From Actinokineospora alba (GTDB lineage: Bacteria > Actinomycetota > Actinomycetes > Mycobacteriales > Pseudonocardiaceae), in contig NZ_SNXU01000001.1 in the NCBI RefSeq assembly GCF_004362515.1, positions 6,820,001 to 6,884,000 on the forward strand: 64,000 nt of DNA. Direction: 5' to 3'. The notes beneath the pieces are model-generated. The model searched no databases and was not told the origin of the DNA. It saw only the letters and a program-made list of their open reading frames with translations. Shown here piece by piece: positions 27,662-35,428 of this stretch (its first letter is position 1; each line of letters starts with the position of its first letter). Both the position numbers and the translations under genes were made by a program.

Positions 27662-27701
27662 AAACAATCCGTACCCCGACAGGTATGGGTACGGATTGTT
27701 T
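27662..27701 (-). terminator. Hairpin terminator downstream of the radical SAM gene
   Basis: A perfect 15-bp inverted repeat AAACAATCCGTACCC/GGGTACGGATTGTTT with a 10-base loop. On the minus strand the stem ends in TTGTTTAG, close to a factor-independent terminator. It lies 32 bp after the radical SAM stop and 57 bp before the next start. Its AT content is far above the local average. Confidence 0.7.
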
Positions 27702-27732
27702 GATCAACACACCTTCTGTCACGGCCGGTTGG

Positions 27733-29643
27733 TCAGAGCAGGGTCAGCTGCTCCTGGACCAACGGCGCCTCCGTCGGCGAGGGCAGGCTGCCGCGCGGCC
27801 AGGAAGGTTCGGCGCGGTCTTGGCCGGCGAAGCCGTGCGCGCGCAGCAGTGGGCCGACTCGGGTGCCGAGCGCGCGGCGGTAGGCGATGTCCGCGGTGCT
27901 GCGTGATCCGTAGATACGTCGGTACAACGGGACCAGTGCCGGATGATCACGTGCCAGCCACTTCGCGAACCATTCCTTCGCGCCTGGGCGCAGATGTAAA
28001 GGAAGCACTGTCACCCCGGTCGCGCCCGCTGCGGCGATCTCGGTGAGGAGGGAATCGAGCTGTTCGGTGGTGTCGGTGAGGCCCGGGAGGACCGGGGCGA
28101 CGAAGACCGCGCACGGCAAACCGGCGTCGGTGATTCGGCGGACCAACTCGAGGCGAGCCTGCGGGGAGGCGGTGCCGGGTTCGAGTCCGCGCTGCAGTTC
28201 GCGGTCGAGCAGGGCGATGGAGACACCGACGCCCACCGGGACGTCGGAACTGACGGCCGTGAGCAGCGGTAGGTCTCGGGACAGGACCGTGCCCTTGGTC
28301 AGGATGGAGAACGGCGTCCCCGAGTCGGCCAGGGCACGGATGATCCCGGGCATCAGCGCGTAGCGCCCCTCGGCGCGCTGATAGGGATCGGTGTTTGTGC
28401 CCATGGCGACGTGTTCACGGGTCCAGCGCGGCGCGCGGAGCTGTTTGGCGAGGACTTCGGCGGCGTTGACCTTGACCACGATCTGGCTGTCGAAGTCGTG
28501 GCCCGCGTCGAGATCGAGATAGTTGTGCGTCCGCCGGGCGAAGCAGTTGTGGCTGACCACCCCGTCGGCGATGAAGTCGCCGGTGCCGGTGGTGATGTCG
28601 AACAGTGGCAGGTCGATGCCCAGCGCCTGGATCTCGACCACGCCGAGGCGGGCGGCGGACTTGATCGCGGCGTCGTCGATCGTGCGCTTGGCCGCGACAG
28701 CCGGGCCGATGGTGTGGAACAGGCGCAGGTGTTCGGCGAGCCCACCGTCGACGCGCACGCAGCAGCGTCCCTCGGGAGCCCTGCGTTCCTCGACCGCATG
28801 GTGGAAACCGAAGTGTGCCAACGCTTCGAGGACCGCGGCGGCGGCTTTCGCGCCGAGGTTGCGGAACCGGACGATCCGGTTGGCGAAAGTGCCGTCGCTG
28901 TCGAACACGCCCGCCAGCAGGCCCTTGCGCCACTCGTCGGTCGGTGCTTGCGGCCACGGGACCGGCAGGCTCTGCGCCAGGTCGCCGGTCAGATACTCGG
29001 CGACGCGCGCGTGGATCTCGGCGGCGGGTGCTCCCCCGCCGTCGCCGCGGGCGATTCCGCATAAGTAGCCGCGGCGGTAGTCGGCGGTGTCCTTGGGCGG
29101 GGCGGCGAAGCGGCCGGTGCCCATGAGTTTGTTGCCAGCGGTCAGGTGTGGGCGCCTGCCCGGGCCCGCGACGGTTCCGGTGACGTGTTTCCAGCCGCGT
29201 TCGGTGAGGAACCGGTGGTCGCCGCTGGCGATCAGCGACGTCCCGTCCTCCAAGGTGACCCGGTAGGCGGGCTTGACCGTGGACCAGTGGTCGCGCACCT
29301 CGGTCGGCACGTAGTGCCGGTAGCTGCCCCGGCGCTGCGTCCCATAGACGCGGTCGCCCACGCGCAGCGCCGAGATGGGCTTCGTGGAGCCGTCCGCCAT
29401 GAGGATCGGGGTGTCGCCGTGCAGGCAGTAGCTGCACGCGTGCGAACACCCGCGATATGGGTTGACCGTCCACTGGAACGGCATCGGCGAGCCGCCCGGC
29501 ACCCGGTTGAGCACGGACTTGGCCAGCACCTCGTGGAAGACCATGCCCGCGAACTCCGGCGTCCGCACGCTGCGCACCAGACCGGGCAGGCCGGGAAGGG
29601 CCTGCTCGTCCGCGCTCCCGACCCGCTGCCCATCCCATCGCAC
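27733..29643 (-). CDS. Rv2578c-family radical SAM protein with an in-frame intein
   Basis: A 636-residue precursor. The host protein is a SPL/Rv2578c-like radical SAM enzyme: FHEVLAKSVLNRVPGG, NPYRGCSHACSY-C cluster motif, and GTNTDPYQRAEGRYALMPG. Its reaction is not known. A 294-residue intein (residues 73-366) sits at the third cluster cysteine. Removing it leaves a 342-residue protein whose cluster motif reads CSHACSYCFARRTHNYLD. The GTG start gives the MRW N-terminus seen in relatives. A perfect LexA-type box lies 10-25 bp upstream, so induction by DNA damage is likely. Confidence 0.9.
   Translation of the reverse strand: MRWDGQRVGSADEQALPGLPGLVRSVRTPEFAGMVFHEVLAKSVLNRVPGGSPMPFQWTVNPYRGCSHACSYCLHGDTPILMADGSTKPISALRVGDRVYGTQRRGSYRHYVPTEVRDHWSTVKPAYRVTLEDGTSLIASGDHRFLTERGWKHVTGTVAGPGRRPHLTAGNKLMGTGRFAAPPKDTADYRRGYLCGIARGDGGGAPAAEIHARVAEYLTGDLAQSLPVPWPQAPTDEWRKGLLAGVFDSDGTFANRIVRFRNLGAKAAAAVLEALAHFGFHHAVEERRAPEGRCCVRVDGGLAEHLRLFHTIGPAVAAKRTIDDAAIKSAARLGVVEIQALGIDLPLFDITTGTGDFIADGVVSHNCFARRTHNYLDLDAGHDFDSQIVVKVNAAEVLAKQLRAPRWTREHVAMGTNTDPYQRAEGRYALMPGIIRALADSGTPFSILTKGTVLSRDLPLLTAVSSDVPVGVGVSIALLDRELQRGLEPGTASPQARLELVRRITDAGLPCAVFVAPVLPGLTDTTEQLDSLLTEIAAAGATGVTVLPLHLRPGAKEWFAKWLARDHPALVPLYRRIYGSRSTADIAYRRALGTRVGPLLRAHGFAGQDRAEPSWPRGSLPSPTEAPLVQEQLTLL
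28546..29427 (-). other. Intein (294 residues) with LAGLIDADG-type endonuclease
   Basis: The intein starts with Cys (CLHGDTPILMADG, block A), has block B SGDHRFLTERGW, and ends LFDITTGTGDFIADGVVSHN with the penultimate His and terminal Asn, followed by the +1 Cys of the C-extein. Two DOD-endonuclease motifs are visible, LCGIARGDGG (near residue 195 of the precursor) and LAGVFDSDGTF (near 244), each keeping its acidic residue, so the homing endonuclease may still be active. In the precursor the intein Cys1 occupies the place of the third iron-sulfur Cys; splicing puts the +1 Cys there. Confidence 0.92.
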
Positions 29644-29652
29644 GAGGCCTAG

Positions 29653-29668
29653 TCGAACACATGTTCGA
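29653..29668. promoter_or_regulatory. Perfect LexA (SOS) box upstream of the radical SAM gene
   Basis: TCGAACACATGTTCGA matches the actinobacterial SOS box TCGAAC-N4-GTTCGA at all 12 positions. It lies 10-25 bp before the GTG of the radical SAM gene, and about 108-123 bp before the divergent alkB start. Mycobacterial Rv2578c, as I recall, also belongs to the LexA regulon, so its placement agrees with known biology. Confidence 0.75.
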
Positions 29669-29693
29669 ACACGGTGTCAACGACTCGATCGGT

Positions 29694-29748
29694 GGTTTAC
29701 AAAAACCCAACCCTTGTCAAACCGGCTTTACAAAAGCTATGGTTTTGT
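29694..29748 (+). promoter_or_regulatory. alkB promoter with overlapping operator palindromes
   Basis: A sigma70-like promoter can be read: TTGTCA at 29714-29719 and TATGGT at 29738-29743, spacing 18. The inverted repeat ACAAAA-N7-TTTTGT (29730-29748) covers the -10 box, and GGTTT-ACAA-AAACC (29694-29707) lies just upstream of the -35. A repressor bound here would block transcription; the TetR protein at the end of the operon is the natural candidate. Confidence 0.55.
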
Positions 29749-29775
29749 CCAATCAGCATCCGGGAGGCGAGGGCA

Positions 29776-31194
29776 ATGAGGCCAGGACAGGACACCGGGA
29801 CCGTCTCGCAGAGTTCGACCGAGACGTGGACCGACGGCAAGCGGTACCTCTGGCTGATCGGCCTGGTGGTGCCCTCGCTGGCATTCCTCGCGATCGGCAT
29901 GCACCAGCTCACCGACTGGGCGGTGTGGCTGTGGCTGGGACCGGTGGTGATCCTGGTGATCGTCCCCGCGATCGACCTCATCGCCGGGCTCGACCGGTCG
30001 AACCCCCCGGACGACGTGATCGAGGCGCTGGAGAAGGACAAGTACTACCGCTGGATCACCTACGCGTTCCTGCCGATCCAGTACGCGGGCTTCATCACCG
30101 CCTTCTACCTCATCGGCGGGGACAGCCTGTCGGTCGTCGAGAAGGTCGGCCTGGCCATCTCCATCGGCTGCATCGGCGGGATCGGCATCAACACCGCCCA
30201 CGAACTCGGCCACAAGAAGGAGAGCCACGAGCGCTGGCTGTCCAAGATCGCCCTGGCGCAGAGCTTCTACGGCCACTTCTACATCGAGCACAACCGCGGC
30301 CACCACGTGCGGGTCGCGACGCCGGAGGACCCGGCCAGCAGCCGGATGGGCGAGAACCTCTACCAGTTCTGGCCGCGCACGGTCTTCGGCTCCGTCAAGA
30401 GCGCCTGGCACCTGGAGAAGAAGCGCTACGCCCGCCGCGACCAGCACCCGTTCCGCCTGGGCAACGACGTGCTCAACGCCTGGTTGATGTCCGCGGCGCT
30501 GTGGGGCGCGATGATCATCGCCTTCGGTGTCGGGATCCTGCCGTACCTGCTCATCCAGGCCGTGGTCGGCTTCTCGCTGCTCGAGGTCGTGAACTACCTG
30601 GAGCACTACGGGATGCTGCGGCAGCAGGTCGGCCCGCCGGATCGCCGCCGCTACGAGCGCGTCGCCCCGAGCCACAGTTGGAACTCCAACAACATCGCCA
30701 CCAACGTTCTGCTTTATCACCTGCAGCGGCACAGCGACCACCACGCGAACCCGACGCGGCGCTACCAGACGCTGCGCGACTTCGAAGAGTCCCCGGTGCT
30801 GCCCACCGGCTACGCGGGCATGATCGTGCTCGCCATGATCCCGCCGGTGTGGCGCCGGGTCATGGACCCGCGGGTGGTCGCGCACTTCGGCGGCGACCTC
30901 ACCAAGGCGAACATCTCACCCCGCAAGCGCGACAAGATCCTCGCCAAGTACGGCACGGCCACACCGTCGACCACGGACACGCCTGCGGACACCGCAGTCC
31001 GTGTACCCGCGAACCTGATCCACGTGGGCAAGTGCCCAGGTTGCGGCTACGTCTACGACGAAGCCGTCGGCGACCCGCGCGAAGGCTTCCCCGCGGGCAC
31101 CCCGTGGAGCGCGGTGCCGGACAACTGGTGCTGCCCGGACTGCGGTGTGCGGGAGAAGATCGACTTCCTGCCGGTCACGAAGGTCGGTGTGTGA
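29776..31194 (+). CDS. alkB: Alkane 1-monooxygenase fused to rubredoxin
   Basis: A 472-residue protein that hydroxylates terminal carbons of n-alkanes at a di-iron site in the membrane. About six membrane helices are seen. The histidine boxes are HELGHKK (residue 142), EHNRGHH (171), NYLEHYG (273) and LQRHSDHH (316). The C-terminal 55 residues are a rubredoxin (CPGCGYVYDEAVGDPREG, DNWCCPDCG) with four iron-binding Cys, which delivers electrons directly. The ATG at 29776 has GGGAGGCGAGGG just upstream; earlier frames run into the promoter. First gene of a four-gene operon. Confidence 0.95.
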   Translation: MRPGQDTGTVSQSSTETWTDGKRYLWLIGLVVPSLAFLAIGMHQLTDWAVWLWLGPVVILVIVPAIDLIAGLDRSNPPDDVIEALEKDKYYRWITYAFLPIQYAGFITAFYLIGGDSLSVVEKVGLAISIGCIGGIGINTAHELGHKKESHERWLSKIALAQSFYGHFYIEHNRGHHVRVATPEDPASSRMGENLYQFWPRTVFGSVKSAWHLEKKRYARRDQHPFRLGNDVLNAWLMSAALWGAMIIAFGVGILPYLLIQAVVGFSLLEVVNYLEHYGMLRQQVGPPDRRRYERVAPSHSWNSNNIATNVLLYHLQRHSDHHANPTRRYQTLRDFEESPVLPTGYAGMIVLAMIPPVWRRVMDPRVVAHFGGDLTKANISPRKRDKILAKYGTATPSTTDTPADTAVRVPANLIHVGKCPGCGYVYDEAVGDPREGFPAGTPWSAVPDNWCCPDCGVREKIDFLPVTKVGV

Positions 31195-31385
31195 TGCGGA
31201 TCGTGGCCGATCGAGCCCGCTGCGAGGGCCTGGGCATGTGCGAGGCGATGGCGCCGGACTTCTTCGAGGTCGGTGACGACGGGACCGTGACGGTCCTCGA
31301 CGGGACTCCCGGCGAGGAGCACCGCTCGGCGGTGCTGGCCGCGGTGGACGCCTGCCCGGTCCTCGCGCTGAGCCTGGACGGCTGA
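31194..31385 (+). CDS. Small ferredoxin ([3Fe-4S]/[4Fe-4S] type)
   Basis: A 63-residue ferredoxin: RIVADRARCEGLGMCEAMAP-DFFEV and ACPVLAL give the C-x5-C...CP pattern with one expected cysteine position replaced, as in P450-type [3Fe-4S] ferredoxins. Its ATG overlaps the alkB stop by one base (TGATG). It probably shuttles electrons from the reductase encoded next; a second carrier beside the fused rubredoxin is notable. GTG three bases earlier is an alternative start. Confidence 0.85.
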   Translation: MRIVADRARCEGLGMCEAMAPDFFEVGDDGTVTVLDGTPGEEHRSAVLAAVDACPVLALSLDG

Positions 31386-31388
31386 GCC

Positions 31389-32594
31389 GTGGACCTCGTC
31401 GTGGTCGGCGCCTCGCTCGCGGGGCTGCGCGCGGTGGAGTCGGCCCGCCGGGCGGGGCACACCGGGCCGATCACGCTGATCGGCGCGGAACCGCACCTGC
31501 CCTATGACCGGCCGCCGCTGTCCAAGGCTTTCCTCGACACCGACGGTCCGACCGAGGTTCGACCATTCCGCGACGAGGCCGACCTGCGCGACGAGCTCGG
31601 CGTGCGGCTGCTGTTGGGCACGCCCGCGCAAACGCTCGACCCGGTCGCCTGCGAGGTGTCAGTCGGGCGGCGGACGATCCCGTACGACGCGGTGATCATC
31701 GCGACCGGCGCGTCCCCACGACCGTTCCCGGGCACGTCCGGTATCGCGGGGGTGCACCAGTTGCGCACCGCCGACGACGCCGTCGCGATCCGGTCGGCGC
31801 TCGACAACGGGGCGCGGACAGTGGTGGTCGGCGCGGGCTTCATCGGCTCGGAGGTGGCCTCGGCGGCTCGGGCGCGCGGGCATGAGGTGACCGTCGTGGA
31901 GGCGGCTTCGCTGCCCCTGAGCCGGTCGATCGGAGTCGACGCGGGCACGGTGTGCGCGGACCTGCATCGCGCGAACGGGACGGACCTGCGGCTCGGTGTC
32001 GGCGTCGCGGCCATCGAGTCGGCCGACGGCCGGGTGACCGGTGTCCGGCTGGACGACGGGACCGTGCTGGACGCCGACCTGGTGGTGGTCGGAACCGGTG
32101 TGGCACCCGCGACCGGGTGGCTGCGCGGAAGCGGCGTCCCCCTGCACGAACGCGACGGCGGCGTGCTCTGCGACGAGACACTGTGGACCGGCGTGCCGGG
32201 CGTGTACGCGGCGGGCGACGTCGCGCACGTCCCCAACCCGCTCTTCGACGGCGACCTGATGCGGCTCGAACACTGGACCAACGCCGCGGAGCAGGGCGCG
32301 GCCGCCGCCCGGCACGCCCTCGACCCGGCGTCGGCGCGGGGGCTCGCGCCGGTCCCCTACTTCTGGTCGGACTGGTACGGCCACCGCATCCAGTTCGTCG
32401 GCACCCCGGACTGCGACGAAGTCCGGGTGGTGGACACCGATACGTTCACGGCTCTCTATCGCCGAGGAGACCGGATCGTGGGTGCGTTGACCGTCGACCG
32501 TCCGCGCGAGGTGATGAAGTTCCGCAAGCGCATCGCCGGGCGCGGCGACTGGTCGGAGGCGCTCGCTTTCAGCGCGCGGGAAGGTGCGGCTTAA
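31389..32594 (+). CDS. FAD-dependent ferredoxin/rubredoxin reductase
   Basis: A 401-residue flavoprotein of the pyridine-nucleotide disulfide oxidoreductase fold. FAD-binding VVVGASLAGLRAVESAR at the N-terminus, NAD(P)-binding VVGAGFIGSEVASAARARG around residue 145, and the second FAD contact GVYAAGDVAHVPNPLF around residue 275; the C-terminal reductase domain has FWSDWYGHRIQFVG, typical of ferredoxin and rubredoxin reductases of oxygenase systems. It follows the ferredoxin by three bases and completes the electron path NAD(P)H-FAD-Fd/Rd-AlkB. GTG start. Confidence 0.9.
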   Translation: MDLVVVGASLAGLRAVESARRAGHTGPITLIGAEPHLPYDRPPLSKAFLDTDGPTEVRPFRDEADLRDELGVRLLLGTPAQTLDPVACEVSVGRRTIPYDAVIIATGASPRPFPGTSGIAGVHQLRTADDAVAIRSALDNGARTVVVGAGFIGSEVASAARARGHEVTVVEAASLPLSRSIGVDAGTVCADLHRANGTDLRLGVGVAAIESADGRVTGVRLDDGTVLDADLVVVGTGVAPATGWLRGSGVPLHERDGGVLCDETLWTGVPGVYAAGDVAHVPNPLFDGDLMRLEHWTNAAEQGAAAARHALDPASARGLAPVPYFWSDWYGHRIQFVGTPDCDEVRVVDTDTFTALYRRGDRIVGALTVDRPREVMKFRKRIAGRGDWSEALAFSAREGAA

Positions 32595-32595
32595 C

Positions 32596-33198
32596 ATGAA
32601 CGTCGTGACGATGGCCGAATCGACCGACGTCGCGGCCGGTGGCCCGCAGCGACAGCGCATCATCGCCGCCGCGGCCGCCCTCACCACCCGGTCGGGCTGG
32701 GCGTCGGTGACGATGTCGCGGCTCGCCGACGAGGTCGGGGTGAGCCGCCAGACGGTATACAACGAGATCGGGACCAAGCCCGCCCTGGCCAAGGCCATGG
32801 TGCTCGACGAGCTGGGGCGGTTCCTCTCGGTCGTCGACAAAGCGTTCGACGAACACCCCGAGGACCTGATCGTCGCGATCACCGCGGCGGTGCGTGGCGT
32901 CCTGGAACTGGCCGAGGGCAACACGCTGTTGCACGCCATCGTCTCCGCGACCCACGGCGCCGATACCGAACTGCTGCCGCTGCTGACCACCCACGCGGAG
33001 TCGCTGTTGAGCACCGCGAAAGCCGTCGTGGCCGACCGGATGCGCCCCTTCCGCCTCCCGTTCACCGCCTGGGAGTTCGACGCGGCGATCGACATGGTCG
33101 TGCGGGTGGTGCTCAGCCATGTGATGCAGCCTTCGGGCAGCCCGGAGGAAACCGCCGCCGACATCGCGTGGATCGCCCGGCGAGTGCTGTTCCCCTGA
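32596..33198 (+). CDS. TetR family regulator (AlkU-like)
   Basis: A 200-residue TetR regulator with an N-terminal HTH (RQRIIAAAAALTTRSGWASVTMSRLADEVGVSRQTVYNEIG split over residues 15-60) and a ligand-binding C-terminal helical domain. Its ATG starts one base after the reductase stop. A TetR gene at the end of an alkB-rubredoxin-reductase cluster is the usual arrangement in Rhodococcus and Gordonia (alkU), where it is thought to sense alkanol or alkane. Candidate operators overlap the alkB promoter. ATG at 32611 is an alternative start. Confidence 0.88.
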   Translation: MNVVTMAESTDVAAGGPQRQRIIAAAAALTTRSGWASVTMSRLADEVGVSRQTVYNEIGTKPALAKAMVLDELGRFLSVVDKAFDEHPEDLIVAITAAVRGVLELAEGNTLLHAIVSATHGADTELLPLLTTHAESLLSTAKAVVADRMRPFRLPFTAWEFDAAIDMVVRVVLSHVMQPSGSPEETAADIAWIARRVLFP

Positions 33199-33234
33199 TC
33201 CGCGGGCACGGACCAGTCCTGAGAGGATTGGGCG

Positions 33235-34548
33235 GTGGATGACTGGGAGACGCGGCCGATCCCGCGCGTGCGCGCGGACGACGAGCCTGAGCGCGCCTCC
33301 AAGGGCAGGCACACGGCGGGCCCGGATGGCGCGGGCCGTCGTCGTCGCCGCGATCCCGAGGACGAGATAGCGGTAACCGGCCACGGGCACGGACATGGAC
33401 CGGCCACCCCTGCTTCGGCGCCGGTGCGGCGGCTCCTCGCGTTTCTGGTGACGCCGTTCGCCTTGGCCGCGATCATCGGGATGGTGCTGCTGTTCCCCAC
33501 GGGCGACGGGCCTGAGGGTGTCGGGTCCGGCCAGGAACCGGTGCTCGGCACGGTGACCGCGGCGGAGGCCGGGCCGTGCCAGTTCGGCGGTCAGCCGGGC
33601 GCCGAGCCGAGTCCCGACCAGTGTCTGACGGTCACGGTGCAGATGACCGACGGGCAGGCCTCGGGCAGCGAGATCCGCACGGCCGTCCCCTTGGAACCGA
33701 GCACCCCACGCTTCGCCGTGGGCGACGACGTCGTCCTCAGCTACGGCGGCGGCGACCCGCTCAGCGGCGGCTCCTACCAACTCGTCGACTTCCAGCGCGG
33801 CACGCCCCTCGCCGTCCTCGCCCTCCTGTTCGCCGCCGCGGTGTTGGTCCTCGGGCGCTGGCAGGGGCTCAAGGCGCTGACCGGCCTGGGGCTGACGTTC
33901 GCGGTGCTGCTGCTGTTCGTGCTCCCGGCCATCCTCGGTGGGGAGAACCCGCTGCTGGTGGCGATCGCGGGGGCGGGCGTCATCATGTTCGCGGTCCTCT
34001 ACCTGACCCACGGCTTCTCCGCGCGGACCACCACGGCGGTCTTGGGGACGATGGTCAGCCTGGCCCTCATCGGCGTGCTGAGCGCTCTCTTCGCGGCGGC
34101 GTCACGGCTGACCGGGCTGGACGAGGAGACAGCGAACCTGGTGGGGGCGCTGGGCACCGGCATAGACACGCGCGGGCTGCTGCTGGCGGGCATCGTGATC
34201 GGCGCCCTCGGTGTGCTCGACGACGTGACCGTCACCCAGACCAGTGCGGTGTGGGAGTTGCGGGCGGCGAACCCGACGCTGACTTGGCGGGAGCTCTACG
34301 CGGCGGGTTTGCGGATCGGCCGCGACCACGTGTCGTCGGCGGTCAACACGTTGGTGATGGCGTACGCGGGTGCGGCGCTGCCGGTGTTGCTGTACTCGTC
34401 GCTGTCGGATGTGGGCCTGGGCGCATTGCTGGGGTCACAGTCGATCGCACAGGAGATCGTGCGGACGCTGGTGGGCAGCATCGGGTTGGTGGCGGCGGTG
34501 CCGGTCACGACCGCGTTGGCCGCGTTGGTGGCGGTGCGGGAGGACTAG
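33235..34548 (+). CDS. YibE/F family membrane protein
   Basis: A 437-residue protein with a charged cytoplasmic N-terminus, a membrane helix at about residue 65, an extracellular domain (residues 90-185) and about seven further membrane helices. The YibE/F core is seen in ALGTGIDTRGLLLAGIVIGALGVLDDVTVTQ. The family is a putative transporter; substrate unknown. GTG start at 33235, 36 bp after the TetR stop, so it may be transcribed separately. A copy of the 142-bp palindromic element lies just downstream. Confidence 0.85.
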   Translation: MDDWETRPIPRVRADDEPERASKGRHTAGPDGAGRRRRRDPEDEIAVTGHGHGHGPATPASAPVRRLLAFLVTPFALAAIIGMVLLFPTGDGPEGVGSGQEPVLGTVTAAEAGPCQFGGQPGAEPSPDQCLTVTVQMTDGQASGSEIRTAVPLEPSTPRFAVGDDVVLSYGGGDPLSGGSYQLVDFQRGTPLAVLALLFAAAVLVLGRWQGLKALTGLGLTFAVLLLFVLPAILGGENPLLVAIAGAGVIMFAVLYLTHGFSARTTTAVLGTMVSLALIGVLSALFAAASRLTGLDEETANLVGALGTGIDTRGLLLAGIVIGALGVLDDVTVTQTSAVWELRAANPTLTWRELYAAGLRIGRDHVSSAVNTLVMAYAGAALPVLLYSSLSDVGLGALLGSQSIAQEIVRTLVGSIGLVAAVPVTTALAALVAVRED

Positions 34549-34574
34549 CCTGCCCCACCCACTGGTGCGCTGGT

Positions 34575-34716
34575 GCCTGTTTGGGTGGTTCGCCTTGATT
34601 CGGGGACCCCGGAGAAGGACCTGCGCGGGTAAAGCGGGCAGGATGACGAAACTGCCCCGCGCCACGCGAGTTTAGGTCCTTCTCCCCCCGAATCAAGGCG
34701 AACCACCCAAACAGGC
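34575..34716. repeat. 142-bp palindromic dispersed element, copy 2
   Basis: Same length and same 31-bp perfect terminal inverted repeats as the copy at 20975, with about 5 substitutions, all in the central region. It lies between the convergent stops of YibE/F and a membrane protein gene. The few differences sit mostly outside the inner stems or in their loop, so the fold is kept. Confidence 0.9.
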
Positions 34717-34784
34717 CGTTGCGTTCTGCCCCTTGCGTTTTCGGGTGGGTAATGGTCGTGCACCAGCGGCCAAAGCCAGCCAGG

Positions 34785-35426
34785 CTATGGCAGATTCGCC
34801 ACGAACCGGGTGATCGCCTCAGTGCGCAACCGCTGAGCCAACTTCCCCTGCGGCGCAACCGAAGCGAGCTGGAACAGCGGCCGCTCCGGCGCTGCCTCAC
34901 CCCGGGCCTCCGCGCGCAGTTGGGCCACAAGCAGTTGCGAGAAAACCAATCCGCTCGTGTTCTCACTCCCCGCGAGCGCGTCCGCCAACCTCCGCAGGGC
35001 GAGGATGCCGAGTTCCCGGCCGCCCGTGCCCGAGTACGCCGCGAGCGCGATGTTGATGGACTTTCCCTTGGCGCCGACCAGAAGCCCGACCGTGCGCACA
35101 CCGCGCACATCGGTCACCAACAAGTCGAGGCGTTCGACGGTCCGCAGGTCGACGGTCTTGCTGCCGATCGTCTCCGCCACCACGCGCGGGCCCTGCAGCC
35201 AGATCCGCCGACGCGCGGTCATCCAGGTCAGCAGGGCCAGCGTCCCGGCGACCACGGCCGCGGTGATCAAGCCCGGCGTCTGCCCGAAGATCAGGCCGAC
35301 GACACCGCCGACTGCCGCGCCGAACAGCAGGGCGACCGCGACGGTCACGCAGCCTCGGCGCCGCGACGGGTCGGCCAGGGTCAGTGGGATCCGCTCCGGC
35401 TCGGCCGGAGGCTGGGGGGCGGTCAT
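34785..35426 (-). CDS. Two-helix membrane protein of unknown function
   Basis: A 213-residue protein: Pro-rich N-terminus, two adjacent membrane helices (residues 25-47 and 50-68; VTVAVALLFGAAVGGVVGLIFG, LITAAVVAGTLALLTWM) and a soluble domain resembling a PH-like or bPH fold (WLQGPRVVAETIGSKTVDLRTVERLDLLVTDVRG). No named family is recognised. It lies 2 bp after the glyoxalase II-like gene and is probably co-transcribed with it. Confidence 0.6.
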   Translation of the reverse strand: MTAPQPPAEPERIPLTLADPSRRRGCVTVAVALLFGAAVGGVVGLIFGQTPGLITAAVVAGTLALLTWMTARRRIWLQGPRVVAETIGSKTVDLRTVERLDLLVTDVRGVRTVGLLVGAKGKSINIALAAYSGTGGRELGILALRRLADALAGSENTSGLVFSQLLVAQLRAEARGEAAPERPLFQLASVAPQGKLAQRLRTEAITRFVANLP

Positions 35427-35428
35427 GG

